Origin: Candidatus Sumerlaeota bacterium
Lineage (GTDB): Bacteria; Sumerlaeota; Sumerlaeia; UBA8349
Reading direction: 5' to 3'
Assembly: GCA_003501375.1 (NCBI GenBank)
Contig: DNPO01000235.1
Location: 1 to 6,244 of the forward strand
DNA length: 6,244 nt
Shown here: one piece after another, positions 1-4,734 of the stretch
Position numbering within the stretch: the stretch's first letter is position 1
Layout of the letters: the number at the start of each line of letters is the position of its first letter
Translations under genes and position numbers: made by a program
Notes under the pieces: generated by a model
What the model was told of the DNA's origin: nothing
Seen by the model: only the letters and a program-made list of their open reading frames with translations
The model's database searches: none

Positions 1-886
1 TGGCGCCCGTGATGGTGTGCGTGGTAGAAACCGGAATACCCAGATGCGTCGCCATAAACAGCGTAAGCGCACCACCCGACTCCGCACAAAATCCGCCCAC
101 AGGCTTCAATTTGGTAATCTTCATTCCCATCGTTTTTACAATGCGCCACCCGCCAAATGCCGTTCCCACACCCATTGCCAAGTTACAGGCAAGGATAATC
201 CATAAGGTCTTGGGATTGGTCAACGACAGCGCAACATCCGTAGGTAATTTACCCGCTGCAATCAGCAGCGCCACAATGATACCAATCGTTTTCTGCGCAT
301 CATTACCACCGTGCCCCAGCGAATACAAAGCCGCAGAAAACAACTGCGCTTTACGGAAAAGACGATCCACAGCCGCAGGACGCCACTTGCGAAAAATCCA
401 GATGATCGCCAGCATAACGCTAAATCCAAAAATGAGACCAATGATGGGTGCCAGTGGAATACACAACAACACCTGATTTACATGAGCCCAATTCACCACG
501 CTGGTGCCCTTGTAAGTCCAACCAGCGCCCACCAACCCACCAATCAAAGCATGGGAAGAACTTGTGGGTAGCCCCCACCACCAAGTGAGCAAGTCCCAGA
601 CAATCGCACCCAGTAAGCCCGCCAGCACCACGTAAACGAAGGCATGGTCAGACGGTTCGATAATGATGATTTTAGAAATCGTTTTTGCAACCCGGGGATC
701 ATGGAAAACAAACATGGCGAGAAAGTTGAAAAATGCTGCCCACCAAACGGCATAGCGTGGGCTAAGAACACGAGTCGAAACTACCGTTGCAATTGAATTC
801 GCGCAATCGTGAAACCCATTAATCACGTCAAACACCAGCGCCGCGAGAACCGTAAAAATAACAATGCACCAAAGCAAAGTGGTCAT
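1..886 (-). CDS. pit: PiT-family inorganic phosphate transporter, C-terminus cut by window edge
   Basis: A low-affinity inorganic phosphate permease of the inner membrane; family members move phosphate, often as a metal-phosphate complex, with protons or sodium. The reading frame runs from ATG (886-884) to the left edge, giving 295 residues with no stop. The duplicated PiT signature is visible in both halves: NGFHDCANSIATVVST at residues 23-38 and GHGGNDAQKTIG at 191-202, plus the paired motifs GLPTSSSHALIGG at 105-117 and GIPVSTTHTITGA at 283-295. Hydrophobic stretches fit membrane helices at about 5-20, 45-61, 84-101, 138-165, 203-212 and 228-246. Family proteins are usually well over 330 residues, so the last helices lie outside the window. 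It starts 4 bp after the stop of the DUF47 gene, with only a distant GAGG at 899-902, which suggests coupled translation. The family assignment is firm; the transported ion pair cannot be read from the sequence. Confidence 0.95.
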   Translation of the reverse strand, partial: MTTLLWCIVIFTVLAALVFDVINGFHDCANSIATVVSTRVLSPRYAVWWAAFFNFLAMFVFHDPRVAKTISKIIIIEPSDHAFVYVVLAGLLGAIVWDLLTWWWGLPTSSSHALIGGLVGAGWTYKGTSVVNWAHVNQVLLCIPLAPIIGLIFGFSVMLAIIWIFRKWRPAAVDRLFRKAQLFSAALYSLGHGGNDAQKTIGIIVALLIAAGKLPTDVALSLTNPKTLWIILACNLAMGVGTAFGGWRIVKTMGMKITKLKPVGGFCAESGGALTLFMATHLGIPVSTTHTITGA

Positions 887-890
887 GGGA

Positions 891-1520
891 TCACGAAGCC
901 TCAATCACAATGGTCTGAATCACGTTCGCCACATCCTCGCAACGATCGCACGCCTTCTCAAGATGCTCAAAAATTTCTTTCCATTTGATCACCTCAATGG
1001 GACGGTCGCTCTCCTCTTTGAAGAGACGTGCCAAAGCCTTGCGCATGATTTGATCCGCATCGTTCTCAAACTGATAAATCTCGATACACTTATCGTTAAT
1101 CGCCTCGGCATTGCGCAAATCACGCATCCGCACCAAGGCTTCCTGAATTTCCTTCGTTGCATGCACCAGAATCTCAACCATTTCCCGGGCTTCCGGGCGG
1201 ATCGAATGCACCTCATACAACTGAATGTGCGACGCAGCGTCATAGACCGAGTCAATAATATCATCCAAGCGTTTGACCAAACGATGGATATACTCGCGAT
1301 CAATTGGCGTAATGAAGGTTCGGTGCAGCGCTTCAATGCACTGATGCGTCACCTCGTCAGCCTGACGCTCAAGATTGGCAATATTTTCCGCTCTTGTGGC
1401 AAGGGTGGAGCCATCCGAAGTCAACGCCAACATTTCCTGGCATGCCTGCATGGTCAGAGCAATATGTCTTTCAAAATGATCAAAAAAACTGGTTTCCTTA
1501 GGGAGAAGACGCTTAAACAT
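891..1520 (-). CDS. DUF47 / PhoU-like phosphate transport accessory protein
   Basis: A 209-residue, cytoplasmic, mostly helical protein of the DUF47 (PhoU_div, YkaA-like) family. These proteins are encoded beside PiT permeases and are thought to modulate phosphate uptake, in analogy to PhoU. Seen in the sequence: an opening MFKRLLPKETSFFDHF typical of the family, PhoU-type ExxxD metal-site motifs at E51-D55 (ERQAD) and E152-D156 (ENDAD), and a third acidic segment DRCEDVAN at 192-199. Helices are rich in charged residues, with no membrane segment or signal peptide. The start at 1520 is preferred over an in-frame ATG 26 codons upstream because a strong AGGAGG lies 4 nt before it and the family N-terminus begins there. 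It is the first gene of an operon with the PiT permease 4 bp downstream. Length and motifs fit an intact gene. Its precise biochemical role is not established by sequence. Confidence 0.93.
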   Translation of the reverse strand: MFKRLLPKETSFFDHFERHIALTMQACQEMLALTSDGSTLATRAENIANLERQADEVTHQCIEALHRTFITPIDREYIHRLVKRLDDIIDSVYDAASHIQLYEVHSIRPEAREMVEILVHATKEIQEALVRMRDLRNAEAINDKCIEIYQFENDADQIMRKALARLFKEESDRPIEVIKWKEIFEHLEKACDRCEDVANVIQTIVIEAS

Positions 1521-1524
1521 GAAA

Positions 1525-1530
1525 CCTCCT
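1525..1530 (-). promoter_or_regulatory. Ribosome binding site of the DUF47 gene
   Basis: A full AGGAGG on the minus strand, 4 nt before the ATG at 1520. It decides the start: the upstream in-frame ATG at 1598 would add 26 residues that do not resemble the family. Confidence 0.8.
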
Positions 1531-1621
1531 TTGTTCGAATCAGCCCAAATGAACACAGAAAAGTCCACCGCATTTCCCTGTGTCGAACAACGGAACACAC
1601 AGCAACCCCGCCGTTCGCATT

Positions 1622-1650
1622 ACGTTACGCAGAAGGCTTAAAAAAGTCAA
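1622..1650 (-). promoter_or_regulatory. Possible promoter of the DUF47-pit operon
   Basis: On the minus strand TTGACT (1650-1645) is followed after 17 nt by TAACGT (1627-1622). The -35 matches the sigma70 consensus at five of six positions; the -10 is poor (three of six). It would give a leader of roughly 95-100 nt. An alternative lies farther upstream near 1668-1691 (TTGAGT and an AT-rich -10). No clear Pho box was recognised. Confidence 0.3.
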
Positions 1651-1834
1651 CCCCAAGGGAAGAAAAATATGTGGTACTTCTAAACACTCAAAAACGAAGA
1701 GTTAGCGCAAAAAAACACAATAACCATTGTTGTTTCACTAACATTTGCCTCATACCCTCTGAATTCAAAACACATAAAAACCACCCGTTTTGCTCAACAC
1801 AAAACACAAAACAGAAAAACTTCAAAAATAACCC

Positions 1835-1863
1835 TTGACAAAAAAGGCCTCTGACTTTTATAA
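1835..1863 (+). promoter_or_regulatory. Strong sigma70-type promoter of the tRNA-Lys gene
   Basis: A perfect TTGACA at 1835-1840, a 17-bp spacer and TTATAA at 1858-1863 (TATAAG one base further right is an equivalent reading with 18 bp). The expected transcription start is near 1870, about 40 bp before the mature tRNA. Stable RNA genes commonly have promoters this close to consensus. The start point falls within the first of two palindromes. Confidence 0.75.
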
Positions 1864-1865
1864 GT

Positions 1866-1895
1866 ATCGTACGATCGTTTGCTGCGCAGCAAACG
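1866..1895. repeat. Two abutting perfect palindromes in the tRNA leader
   Basis: ATCGTACGAT at 1866-1875 is a perfect 10-bp palindrome and is followed directly by CGTTTGCTGCGCAGCAAACG at 1876-1895, a perfect 20-bp palindrome. Together they fill the region from the predicted transcription start to 16 bp before the mature tRNA. In RNA the second could fold as an 8-bp stem with a GCGC loop. No U-run follows, so it is not a normal terminator. It could be an operator, a processing signal for the pre-tRNA 5' leader, or a leader hairpin. Confidence 0.8.
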
Positions 1896-1911
1896 GTTTG
1901 GTTGTAGAAGT

Positions 1912-1987
1912 GGGTCATTAGCTCAATTGGTAGAGCAGCGGACTCTTAATCCGTTTGTTATAGGTTCGAGTCCTATATGGCCTACCA
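1912..1987 (+). tRNA. tRNA-Lys, anticodon CUU, CCA encoded
   Basis: A complete 76-nt cloverleaf decoding AAG. Acceptor strands are GGGTCAT (1912-1918) and ATGGCCT (1977-1983); the D stem is GCTC/GAGC with an AATTGGTA loop; the anticodon stem is GCGGA/TCCGT around the loop CTCTTAA with CTT at positions 34-36; the variable loop is TTGTT; the T stem is ATAGG/CCTAT with the loop TTCGAGT; the discriminator is A1984 and CCA is encoded at 1985-1987. Two acceptor pairs are wobbles: G1-U72 and U4-G69, and the anticodon stem opens with a G-U pair. The gene follows a strong promoter and is followed at once by a terminator-like stem. It is monocistronic as far as can be seen. Confidence 0.95.
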
Positions 1988-2030
1988 CTTCAGACAATTG
2001 ATTTTAAATAACTTGCGCTGAAGTGGTTTT
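1985..2030 (+). terminator. Intrinsic terminator whose stem starts in the tRNA CCA end
   Basis: CCACTTCAG (1985-1993) and CTGAAGTGG (2018-2026) form a perfect 9-bp inverted repeat with a 24-nt AT-rich loop, followed by TTTT (2027-2030); an A1984-T2027 pair can be added. The left arm contains the encoded CCA of tRNA-Lys, so folding of this hairpin and maturation of the 3' end compete for the same bases. The loop is longer and the T-run shorter than in a textbook terminator, so it may also be a processing structure. Confidence 0.6.
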
Positions 2031-2038
2031 GAGGACAT

Positions 2039-2061
2039 CCGATGGTTTCATCGGTCATCGG
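2039..2061. repeat. Hairpin with a duplicated TCATCGG arm
   Basis: CCGATG (2039-2044), loop GTTT and CATCGG (2049-2054) form a compact hairpin. The right arm is repeated directly: TCATCGG occurs at 2048-2054 and again at 2055-2061, so the left arm can pair with either copy. No T-run follows. Its function is unknown; it could be a second transcript-end structure behind the tRNA. Confidence 0.55.
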
Positions 2062-2090
2062 TTCAAAAAAGTTTAAAATTTCTCCTTATT

Positions 2091-2158
2091 AAATGGCTCT
2101 CTATCGCACTGTTGACCAGATTGGCAACATGAAAGCGGAAGAGGGCCATTTGCTTTTT
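2091..2158 (+). repeat. Nested inverted repeat followed by a T-run
   Basis: AAATGGCTCTC (2091-2101) pairs with GAGGGCCATTT (2141-2151) at ten of eleven positions, the remaining one being a possible G-U pair in RNA. Inside it sits a second hairpin, TGTTG (2110-2114) plus CCA (2116-2118) against TGG (2122-2124) and CAACA (2125-2129). After GC comes TTTTT (2154-2158), so the whole could act as a branched terminator or as the end of a small RNA. No known RNA family was recognised. Confidence 0.45.
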
Positions 2159-2170
2159 CAACGTTTGCTT

Positions 2171-2301
2171 GAGAGTGTTCACCCACTGATAGATTCTTTG
2201 GGAGTTGCTGCTTTTCAGCGCCGTTGGCGCTAAAAAAAACAACCAACACAGTGTCTATTGTTGTGTGTGCATTCTCGTGTCTGTTTTGTGTGAACACTCT
2301 C
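2171..2301. repeat. 131-bp element bounded by perfect 12-bp inverted repeats
   Basis: GAGAGTGTTCAC (2171-2182) is exactly inverted as GTGAACACTCTC (2290-2301), with partial similarity continuing about 12 bp outside the perfect arms. Near the centre lies a second inverted repeat, AGCGCC-GTT-GGCGCT (2217-2231), flanked by T- and A-runs and by GTTG (2204-2207)/CAAC (2240-2243), which extend it imperfectly. The arrangement resembles a small non-autonomous transposable element (MITE) or a large structured RNA. No obvious target-site duplication was found. The interior codes for nothing recognisable. Confidence 0.5.
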
Positions 2302-2341
2302 CAGAAAACCAATGCTGTATACGTGTAGTTTTCAACATCGG

Positions 2342-2524
2342 CTAAGTACGAGAAAAACCCTCTTTTTCATTGTCCTCATCACAGGCAAGCGTTTTATCCA
2401 ACGGCGCAAATAAAATATCGTCCAGTTCGTCCTGTTCAATAGGCACAGGGGCGTTCGGGACGATTTCCGTTTTTACCCGGGAAATTTTGTTCTGGCGAAG
2501 GTCCGTTTTTTTGTAGGGAAGCAT
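2342..2524 (-). CDS. Possible small protein of unknown function
   Basis: A 60-codon frame on the minus strand, divergent from mraZ. It is not a family I recognise. The product begins with a basic segment (MLPYKKTDLRQNK), has a Pro-rich middle and an acidic C-terminal half with DELDDILF at about residues 32-39 and DEDNEKE at about 49-55; there is no membrane segment or signal peptide. No Shine-Dalgarno site precedes the ATG, but a promoter-like pair places the likely transcription start within a base or two of the ATG, so a leaderless transcript is possible. The composition looks protein-like rather than random, but short ORFs of this length arise by chance. Confidence 0.35.
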   Translation of the reverse strand: MLPYKKTDLRQNKISRVKTEIVPNAPVPIEQDELDDILFAPLDKTLACDEDNEKEGFSRT

Positions 2525-2529
2525 GTGGG

Positions 2530-2558
2530 AATATGACCCATGTTTGCTGAAAAGTCAA
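2530..2558 (-). promoter_or_regulatory. Possible leaderless-type promoter for the small minus-strand ORF
   Basis: On the minus strand TTGACT (2558-2553), 17 bp, CATATT (2535-2530), then CCCAC and the ATG at 2524. The -35 matches at five of six and the -10 at four of six. The start of transcription would fall on or next to the start codon. It lies 28 bp or more from the MraZ-box array and in the opposite direction to mraZ. Confidence 0.35.
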
Positions 2559-2585
2559 AATATTTCTTGCTTGCATGGGGGATTT

Positions 2586-2620
2586 GTGGCACAAAGTGGG
2601 TTGTAGTGGGAGGCGCGGGA
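2586..2620 (+). promoter_or_regulatory. MraZ-box array: GTGGG-type direct repeats at 10-bp period
   Basis: GTGGC (2586-2590), GTGGG (2596-2600), GTGGG (2606-2610) and a degenerate CGGGA (2616-2620) follow one another at exactly 10 bp, with a further TGGGGG at 2576-2581 almost in register. MraZ proteins are known to bind tandem repeats of this kind (TGGG spaced by about 5-6 bp of variable sequence) upstream of their own gene and to control the dcw cluster. The array lies 76 bp before the preferred mraZ start. No matching plus-strand -10/-35 pair could be fixed with confidence. Confidence 0.8.
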
Positions 2621-2682
2621 GAAGATTCCCAAGTTTTTCCGTATCTCCGATTGCAAAAGTGGGAGATGTTCATTTTAACGGC

Positions 2683-2686
2683 GGAG
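2683..2686 (+). promoter_or_regulatory. Ribosome binding site supporting the GTG start of mraZ
   Basis: GGAG (within GCGGAG) ends 9 nt before the GTG at 2696. By contrast, the in-frame ATG at 2666 has GGGAG directly touching it with no spacer, too close to serve. This favours the shorter product. Confidence 0.55.
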
Positions 2687-2695
2687 CGATGTTCG

Positions 2696-3166
2696 GTGCC
2701 ACCAGCGCTGGGTTTCATTGGCAAGTACGAACTGAAAATCGACGACAAAGGTCGCCTGACCATTCCCGCGCGTTTCAAGCAGGTGTTGCAGGAGAAGTAC
2801 CCCGATGACGAGATGCAGGTGGTGGTCAGTCTGTCGCTCGACCAGAACCTGCTGATCCAGCCGGTGTCCGTATACAACGCAATGGTGAGCAAGTACATGG
2901 CGTGGTCGGACTTGGATGAGGCGACGCGGCGTATGAAGGAGTTGTTCACCGGGTTCGCAGCGGAAGAGAAGGTGGATGGCAGCGGGCGCATTCGGTTGGA
3001 TTCCGGTCTGCGGGACATTGCCGGGGCGCGTAAAGAAGTAACCTGCGTGGGCAATATGGATGCGTTCTCGATTTGGGATCGCGAAAAGTGGGATCAGACC
3101 CAAGCGGCAACCTTGAAGAATCAGGCGTTGTTGATCAAGCAGGTGGATGAGAGAATTAGGAATTAG
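2696..3166 (+). CDS. mraZ: MraZ, DNA-binding regulator of the division and cell wall cluster
   Basis: A transcription factor of the AbrB-like swapped-hairpin fold that forms rings and binds repeated GTGGG boxes to control the dcw cluster. The 156-residue product (GTG start) has two MraZ repeats: FIGKYELKIDDKGRLTIPAR at residues 7-26 with the DxxxR signature D16-R20, and EKVDGSGRIRLD at 91-102 with D94-R98. The usual length is about 140-155, so this start fits; ATG 2666 would add 10 residues, and the frame stays open to ATG 2540, which would place the operator inside the gene. The family normally opens with Met-Phe-x-Gly; here the matching position is Gly-Phe-Ile-Gly, so a short leader of five residues remains. 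The C-terminus ends in a heptamer repeat that supplies Ile-Arg-Asn and the stop. It is the first gene of the cluster, with rsmH 37 bp downstream, and is probably autoregulated through the array at 2586-2620. Confidence 0.92.
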   Translation: MPPALGFIGKYELKIDDKGRLTIPARFKQVLQEKYPDDEMQVVVSLSLDQNLLIQPVSVYNAMVSKYMAWSDLDEATRRMKELFTGFAAEEKVDGSGRIRLDSGLRDIAGARKEVTCVGNMDAFSIWDREKWDQTQAATLKNQALLIKQVDERIRN

Positions 3167-3189
3167 GAATTACGAATGTAGGAATGAAG
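3153..3189 (+). repeat. GAATTAG heptamer tandem repeat at the mraZ-rsmH junction
   Basis: GAATTAG (3153-3159), GAATTAG (3160-3166) and GAATTAC (3167-3173) follow in tandem, then two decayed 8-bp units GAATGTAG and GAATGAAG (3174-3189). The stop codon of mraZ (3164-3166) is the TAG of the second unit. A 19-bp stretch (3154-3172) recurs identically behind rsmH. Confidence 0.85.
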
Positions 3190-3193
3190 GGAT

Positions 3194-3197
3194 GGAG
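3194..3197 (+). promoter_or_regulatory. Ribosome binding site of rsmH
   Basis: GGAG 6 nt before the ATG at 3204. It overlaps the alternative in-frame ATG at 3192, whose own upstream AGGA is 8 nt away and would also be workable. Confidence 0.6.
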
Positions 3198-3203
3198 AAA
3201 AGC

Positions 3204-4151
3204 ATGGCAGTTTTTCACCAGCCCGTTTTGGTCAAGGAGGTTTGCTCCCTTTTACAACCGCGTCCCGGCGATGTGATGGTAGATTTGAATCTGGGAACCG
3301 GTGGGCACAGTCTGGCGCTGATTGAGGCAAGTGAGCGACAGGGGCATTTGATTAGTTTCGATCTGGACGAGGTAATGATCGAAACGGCGCGGGAACGGTT
3401 TTGCGCGGGTGGCGTGCCGGAGGGTGTTTATACGTTTGTGCATGCGAACCACGGCGATGTGGCGGAGGTGCTGGCCAGCCGGGGGATCACGCAGGTGGAC
3501 AAGATTTTGATGGACCTGGGCGCATCGTCGATTCACTTTGACGATCCCGAGCGCGGGTTCTCCTGTCAGGTAGATGGGCCGCTCGACATGCGGTACGACC
3601 GCTCGGAAGGTGATACAGCGGCGGACATCGTAAACGGGTGGGATGAGGAAGATTTGGCGAACCTCTTCTATGAAGAGGGCGACGAAAAGTGGTCGCGGCG
3701 GATGGCCAAGCGGATTGTGGAGCGGCGGGCGGAGCGAAAGTTTGAACGCACGCAGGATTTGGCGAGTGTGATCGCCGGGTCGATTCCGCGCAAACTGTGG
3801 CCTCCCAAGATTCATCCGGCAACGCGGGTTTTTCTGGCGTTGCGCGTGGCGGTAAACGGCGAAGTTGCCGCGCTGCGCAACGGGATGGAGTCGGCGTTGA
3901 AGTTGTTGGCTCCGGGCGGTCGGTTGGCGGTGATTACGTTCCAAAGCCATGAAGACCGGACGGTAAAGCGGAAGTTCCGCGAGGTTTGTTCGGACGTAGT
4001 AGATCAAAACGATCCGTTCGGGCGAGTGCAGGAGAAGGCGAAGTTTAAGGATTTGGCGCGCAGGCCGTTGGTGGCAAGCGCAGAAGAAGAGCAGGAAAAC
4101 CCCCGTTCGAGAAGCGCAAAGTTGCGGGGGGTAGAGAAAATTAGGAATTAG
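3204..4151 (+). CDS. rsmH: 16S rRNA (cytosine(1402)-N(4))-methyltransferase RsmH (MraW)
   Basis: Cytoplasmic SAM-dependent methyltransferase that adds the N4-methyl group to C1402 in the decoding centre of 16S rRNA. The product has 315 residues, the normal family length. Motifs in order: HQPVLVKEV at 5-13; SAM-binding DLNLGTGGHS at 27-36; acidic motif DLDE at 53-56; DLGASS at 104-109; RGFS and GPLDMR at 117-130; HPATR at 204-208; LAPGGRLAVITF at 235-246; and NPRSRSAKLR at 299-308. The late motif usually written FHSLEDR reads FQSHEDR (246-252). The start at 3204 has GGAG 6 nt upstream; ATG 3192 (MEKS extension) is the alternative, and ATG 3147 would overlap mraZ and translate the heptamer repeat. 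The last residues, Ile-Arg-Asn, and the stop come from a heptamer repeat. It lies 37 bp after mraZ and 49 bp before ftsL, presumably in one transcript. Confidence 0.96.
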   Translation: MAVFHQPVLVKEVCSLLQPRPGDVMVDLNLGTGGHSLALIEASERQGHLISFDLDEVMIETARERFCAGGVPEGVYTFVHANHGDVAEVLASRGITQVDKILMDLGASSIHFDDPERGFSCQVDGPLDMRYDRSEGDTAADIVNGWDEEDLANLFYEEGDEKWSRRMAKRIVERRAERKFERTQDLASVIAGSIPRKLWPPKIHPATRVFLALRVAVNGEVAALRNGMESALKLLAPGGRLAVITFQSHEDRTVKRKFREVCSDVVDQNDPFGRVQEKAKFKDLARRPLVASAEEEQENPRSRSAKLRGVEKIRN

Positions 4152-4167
4152 GAATTAGGAATTTTAG
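4140..4167 (+). repeat. GAATTAG heptamer tandem repeat behind rsmH
   Basis: Units ATTAG (4140-4144), GAATTAG (4145-4151), GAATTAG (4152-4158) and a stretched GAATTTTAG (4159-4167). The rsmH stop (4149-4151) is the TAG of one unit. It shares 19 identical bases with the repeat behind mraZ, and the bases just upstream (GAGA) also match. Confidence 0.85.
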
Positions 4168-4200
4168 TTGGTCGGTATTTTGGGGAAGGGAGAAAACATC

Positions 4201-4671
4201 ATGGCATCGTTAAGCCGTTGCGAGTTGCGGAATAGTTCACGGGCGCTGGTTCGTCCGAGAGCCGTGGTTTGCGTGATGAGTCTCCTGGGTGTGCTAGTGG
4301 CGATGGCGTTGATGCAACTGGAATTGCGTTTTGAGTCGAAGGACTTGGAAACCGAAACGTACAAGTTGCAAAAAGAACGCGCTGAACTGTTGGGCCGTCA
4401 GAAAAATCTGTTTGCCGAACTGAAGCAATTGAAGCGCTATGATACGGTGCGGCAATACGCGATGGATCAACTAGGTTTACGTGAATGCCCACCGGACAAA
4501 AGCAGCACAGCGGTGGTGGATGCGCGGTTGTTGGCCAAGTGGAATACAACTGGCGATATGGCGTTGCCTCCACAGATGACAAAGCATCAGCCGTCCACCG
4601 CAGAAAAATTTTTGGCCACAGTGGAAGAGAAGGTTTCCTTCGCCACGGTGTCCTTGGCGCGTGATAAGTAG
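4201..4671 (+). CDS. ftsL: FtsL-like bitopic cell division protein
   Basis: A 156-residue protein with the FtsL layout: a short basic cytoplasmic N-terminus (1-20), one membrane segment at about 21-41, and a periplasmic coiled coil at about 44-80 rich in Leu, Glu and Lys. The coiled coil is followed by RYDTVRQYAMDQLGLRECPP (79-98), which resembles the conserved end of the FtsL domain where an LGM/LGL-Pro segment closes the helix. FtsL works in the divisome with FtsB and FtsQ and activates the FtsW-FtsI synthase. Primary sequence is poorly conserved in this family, so the call rests on topology and on its place after rsmH and before ftsI. ATG 4201 has AAGGGAG with GGAG 8 nt upstream; a TTG at 4168 in the same frame is unlikely. 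The C-terminal 55 residues extend beyond the usual domain and are unrecognised. A weak GCGCG/CGCGC stem (4657-4661/4675-4679) spans the stop, without a T-run. Confidence 0.75.
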   Translation: MASLSRCELRNSSRALVRPRAVVCVMSLLGVLVAMALMQLELRFESKDLETETYKLQKERAELLGRQKNLFAELKQLKRYDTVRQYAMDQLGLRECPPDKSSTAVVDARLLAKWNTTGDMALPPQMTKHQPSTAEKFLATVEEKVSFATVSLARDK

Positions 4672-4734
4672 TCTCGCGCATGGTTCTTTCACATTTGATT
4701 TTGTGGCAGGTTTCGATTTTTGTTGAAGTCTGCC

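Larger units (their letters stand above)
1521..1911. other. Divergent intergenic region between the phosphate operon and tRNA-Lys
   Basis: This 391-bp stretch contains no convincing gene. Reading frames that cross it, such as the plus-strand frame running over most of the DUF47 gene, are antisense shadows. From left to right it holds the DUF47 ribosome binding site, three copies of a 6-bp word (ACACAG at 1553-1558, its complement CTGTGT at 1578-1583, ACACAG at 1597-1602) that can pair in two ways in the leader RNA, a weak minus-strand promoter near 1622-1650, an A-rich stretch from about 1660 to 1834 where nothing definite is seen, the tRNA promoter, and two palindromes. Confidence 0.6.

Noticed and set aside
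864..1838. Plus-strand 324-codon frame across the DUF47 gene
   Set aside because: Antisense shadow of a well-supported DUF47 gene; no family resemblance and a low-complexity A-rich tail.
1876..1895. The 20-bp palindrome as a terminator of an upstream gene
   Set aside because: No T-run follows, no plus-strand gene lies upstream, and it falls after the tRNA promoter.
2093..2233. Plus-strand 46-codon frame in the spacer behind tRNA-Lys
   Set aside because: No ribosome site, no recognisable product, and its sequence is taken up by inverted repeats that explain the region better.
2217..2239. AGCGCC-GTT-GGCGCT hairpin as a plus-strand terminator
   Set aside because: It is followed by an A-run, not a T-run, and on the minus strand the T-run precedes the stem, so neither orientation fits an intrinsic terminator.
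2073..2312. Minus-strand 79-codon frame over the inverted-repeat island
   Set aside because: Its composition looks random and it runs across the whole symmetric element; no start signal.
2540..2695. Upstream extension of mraZ to ATG 2540 (52 more residues)
   Set aside because: It would put the GTGGG operator array inside the coding region, exceed the family length and has no ribosome site; the added residues do not resemble MraZ.
3147..3203. rsmH start at ATG 3147 overlapping the mraZ end
   Set aside because: It would translate the heptamer repeat into a 19-residue tail absent from the family, while ATG 3204 has a good ribosome site and gives the normal length.
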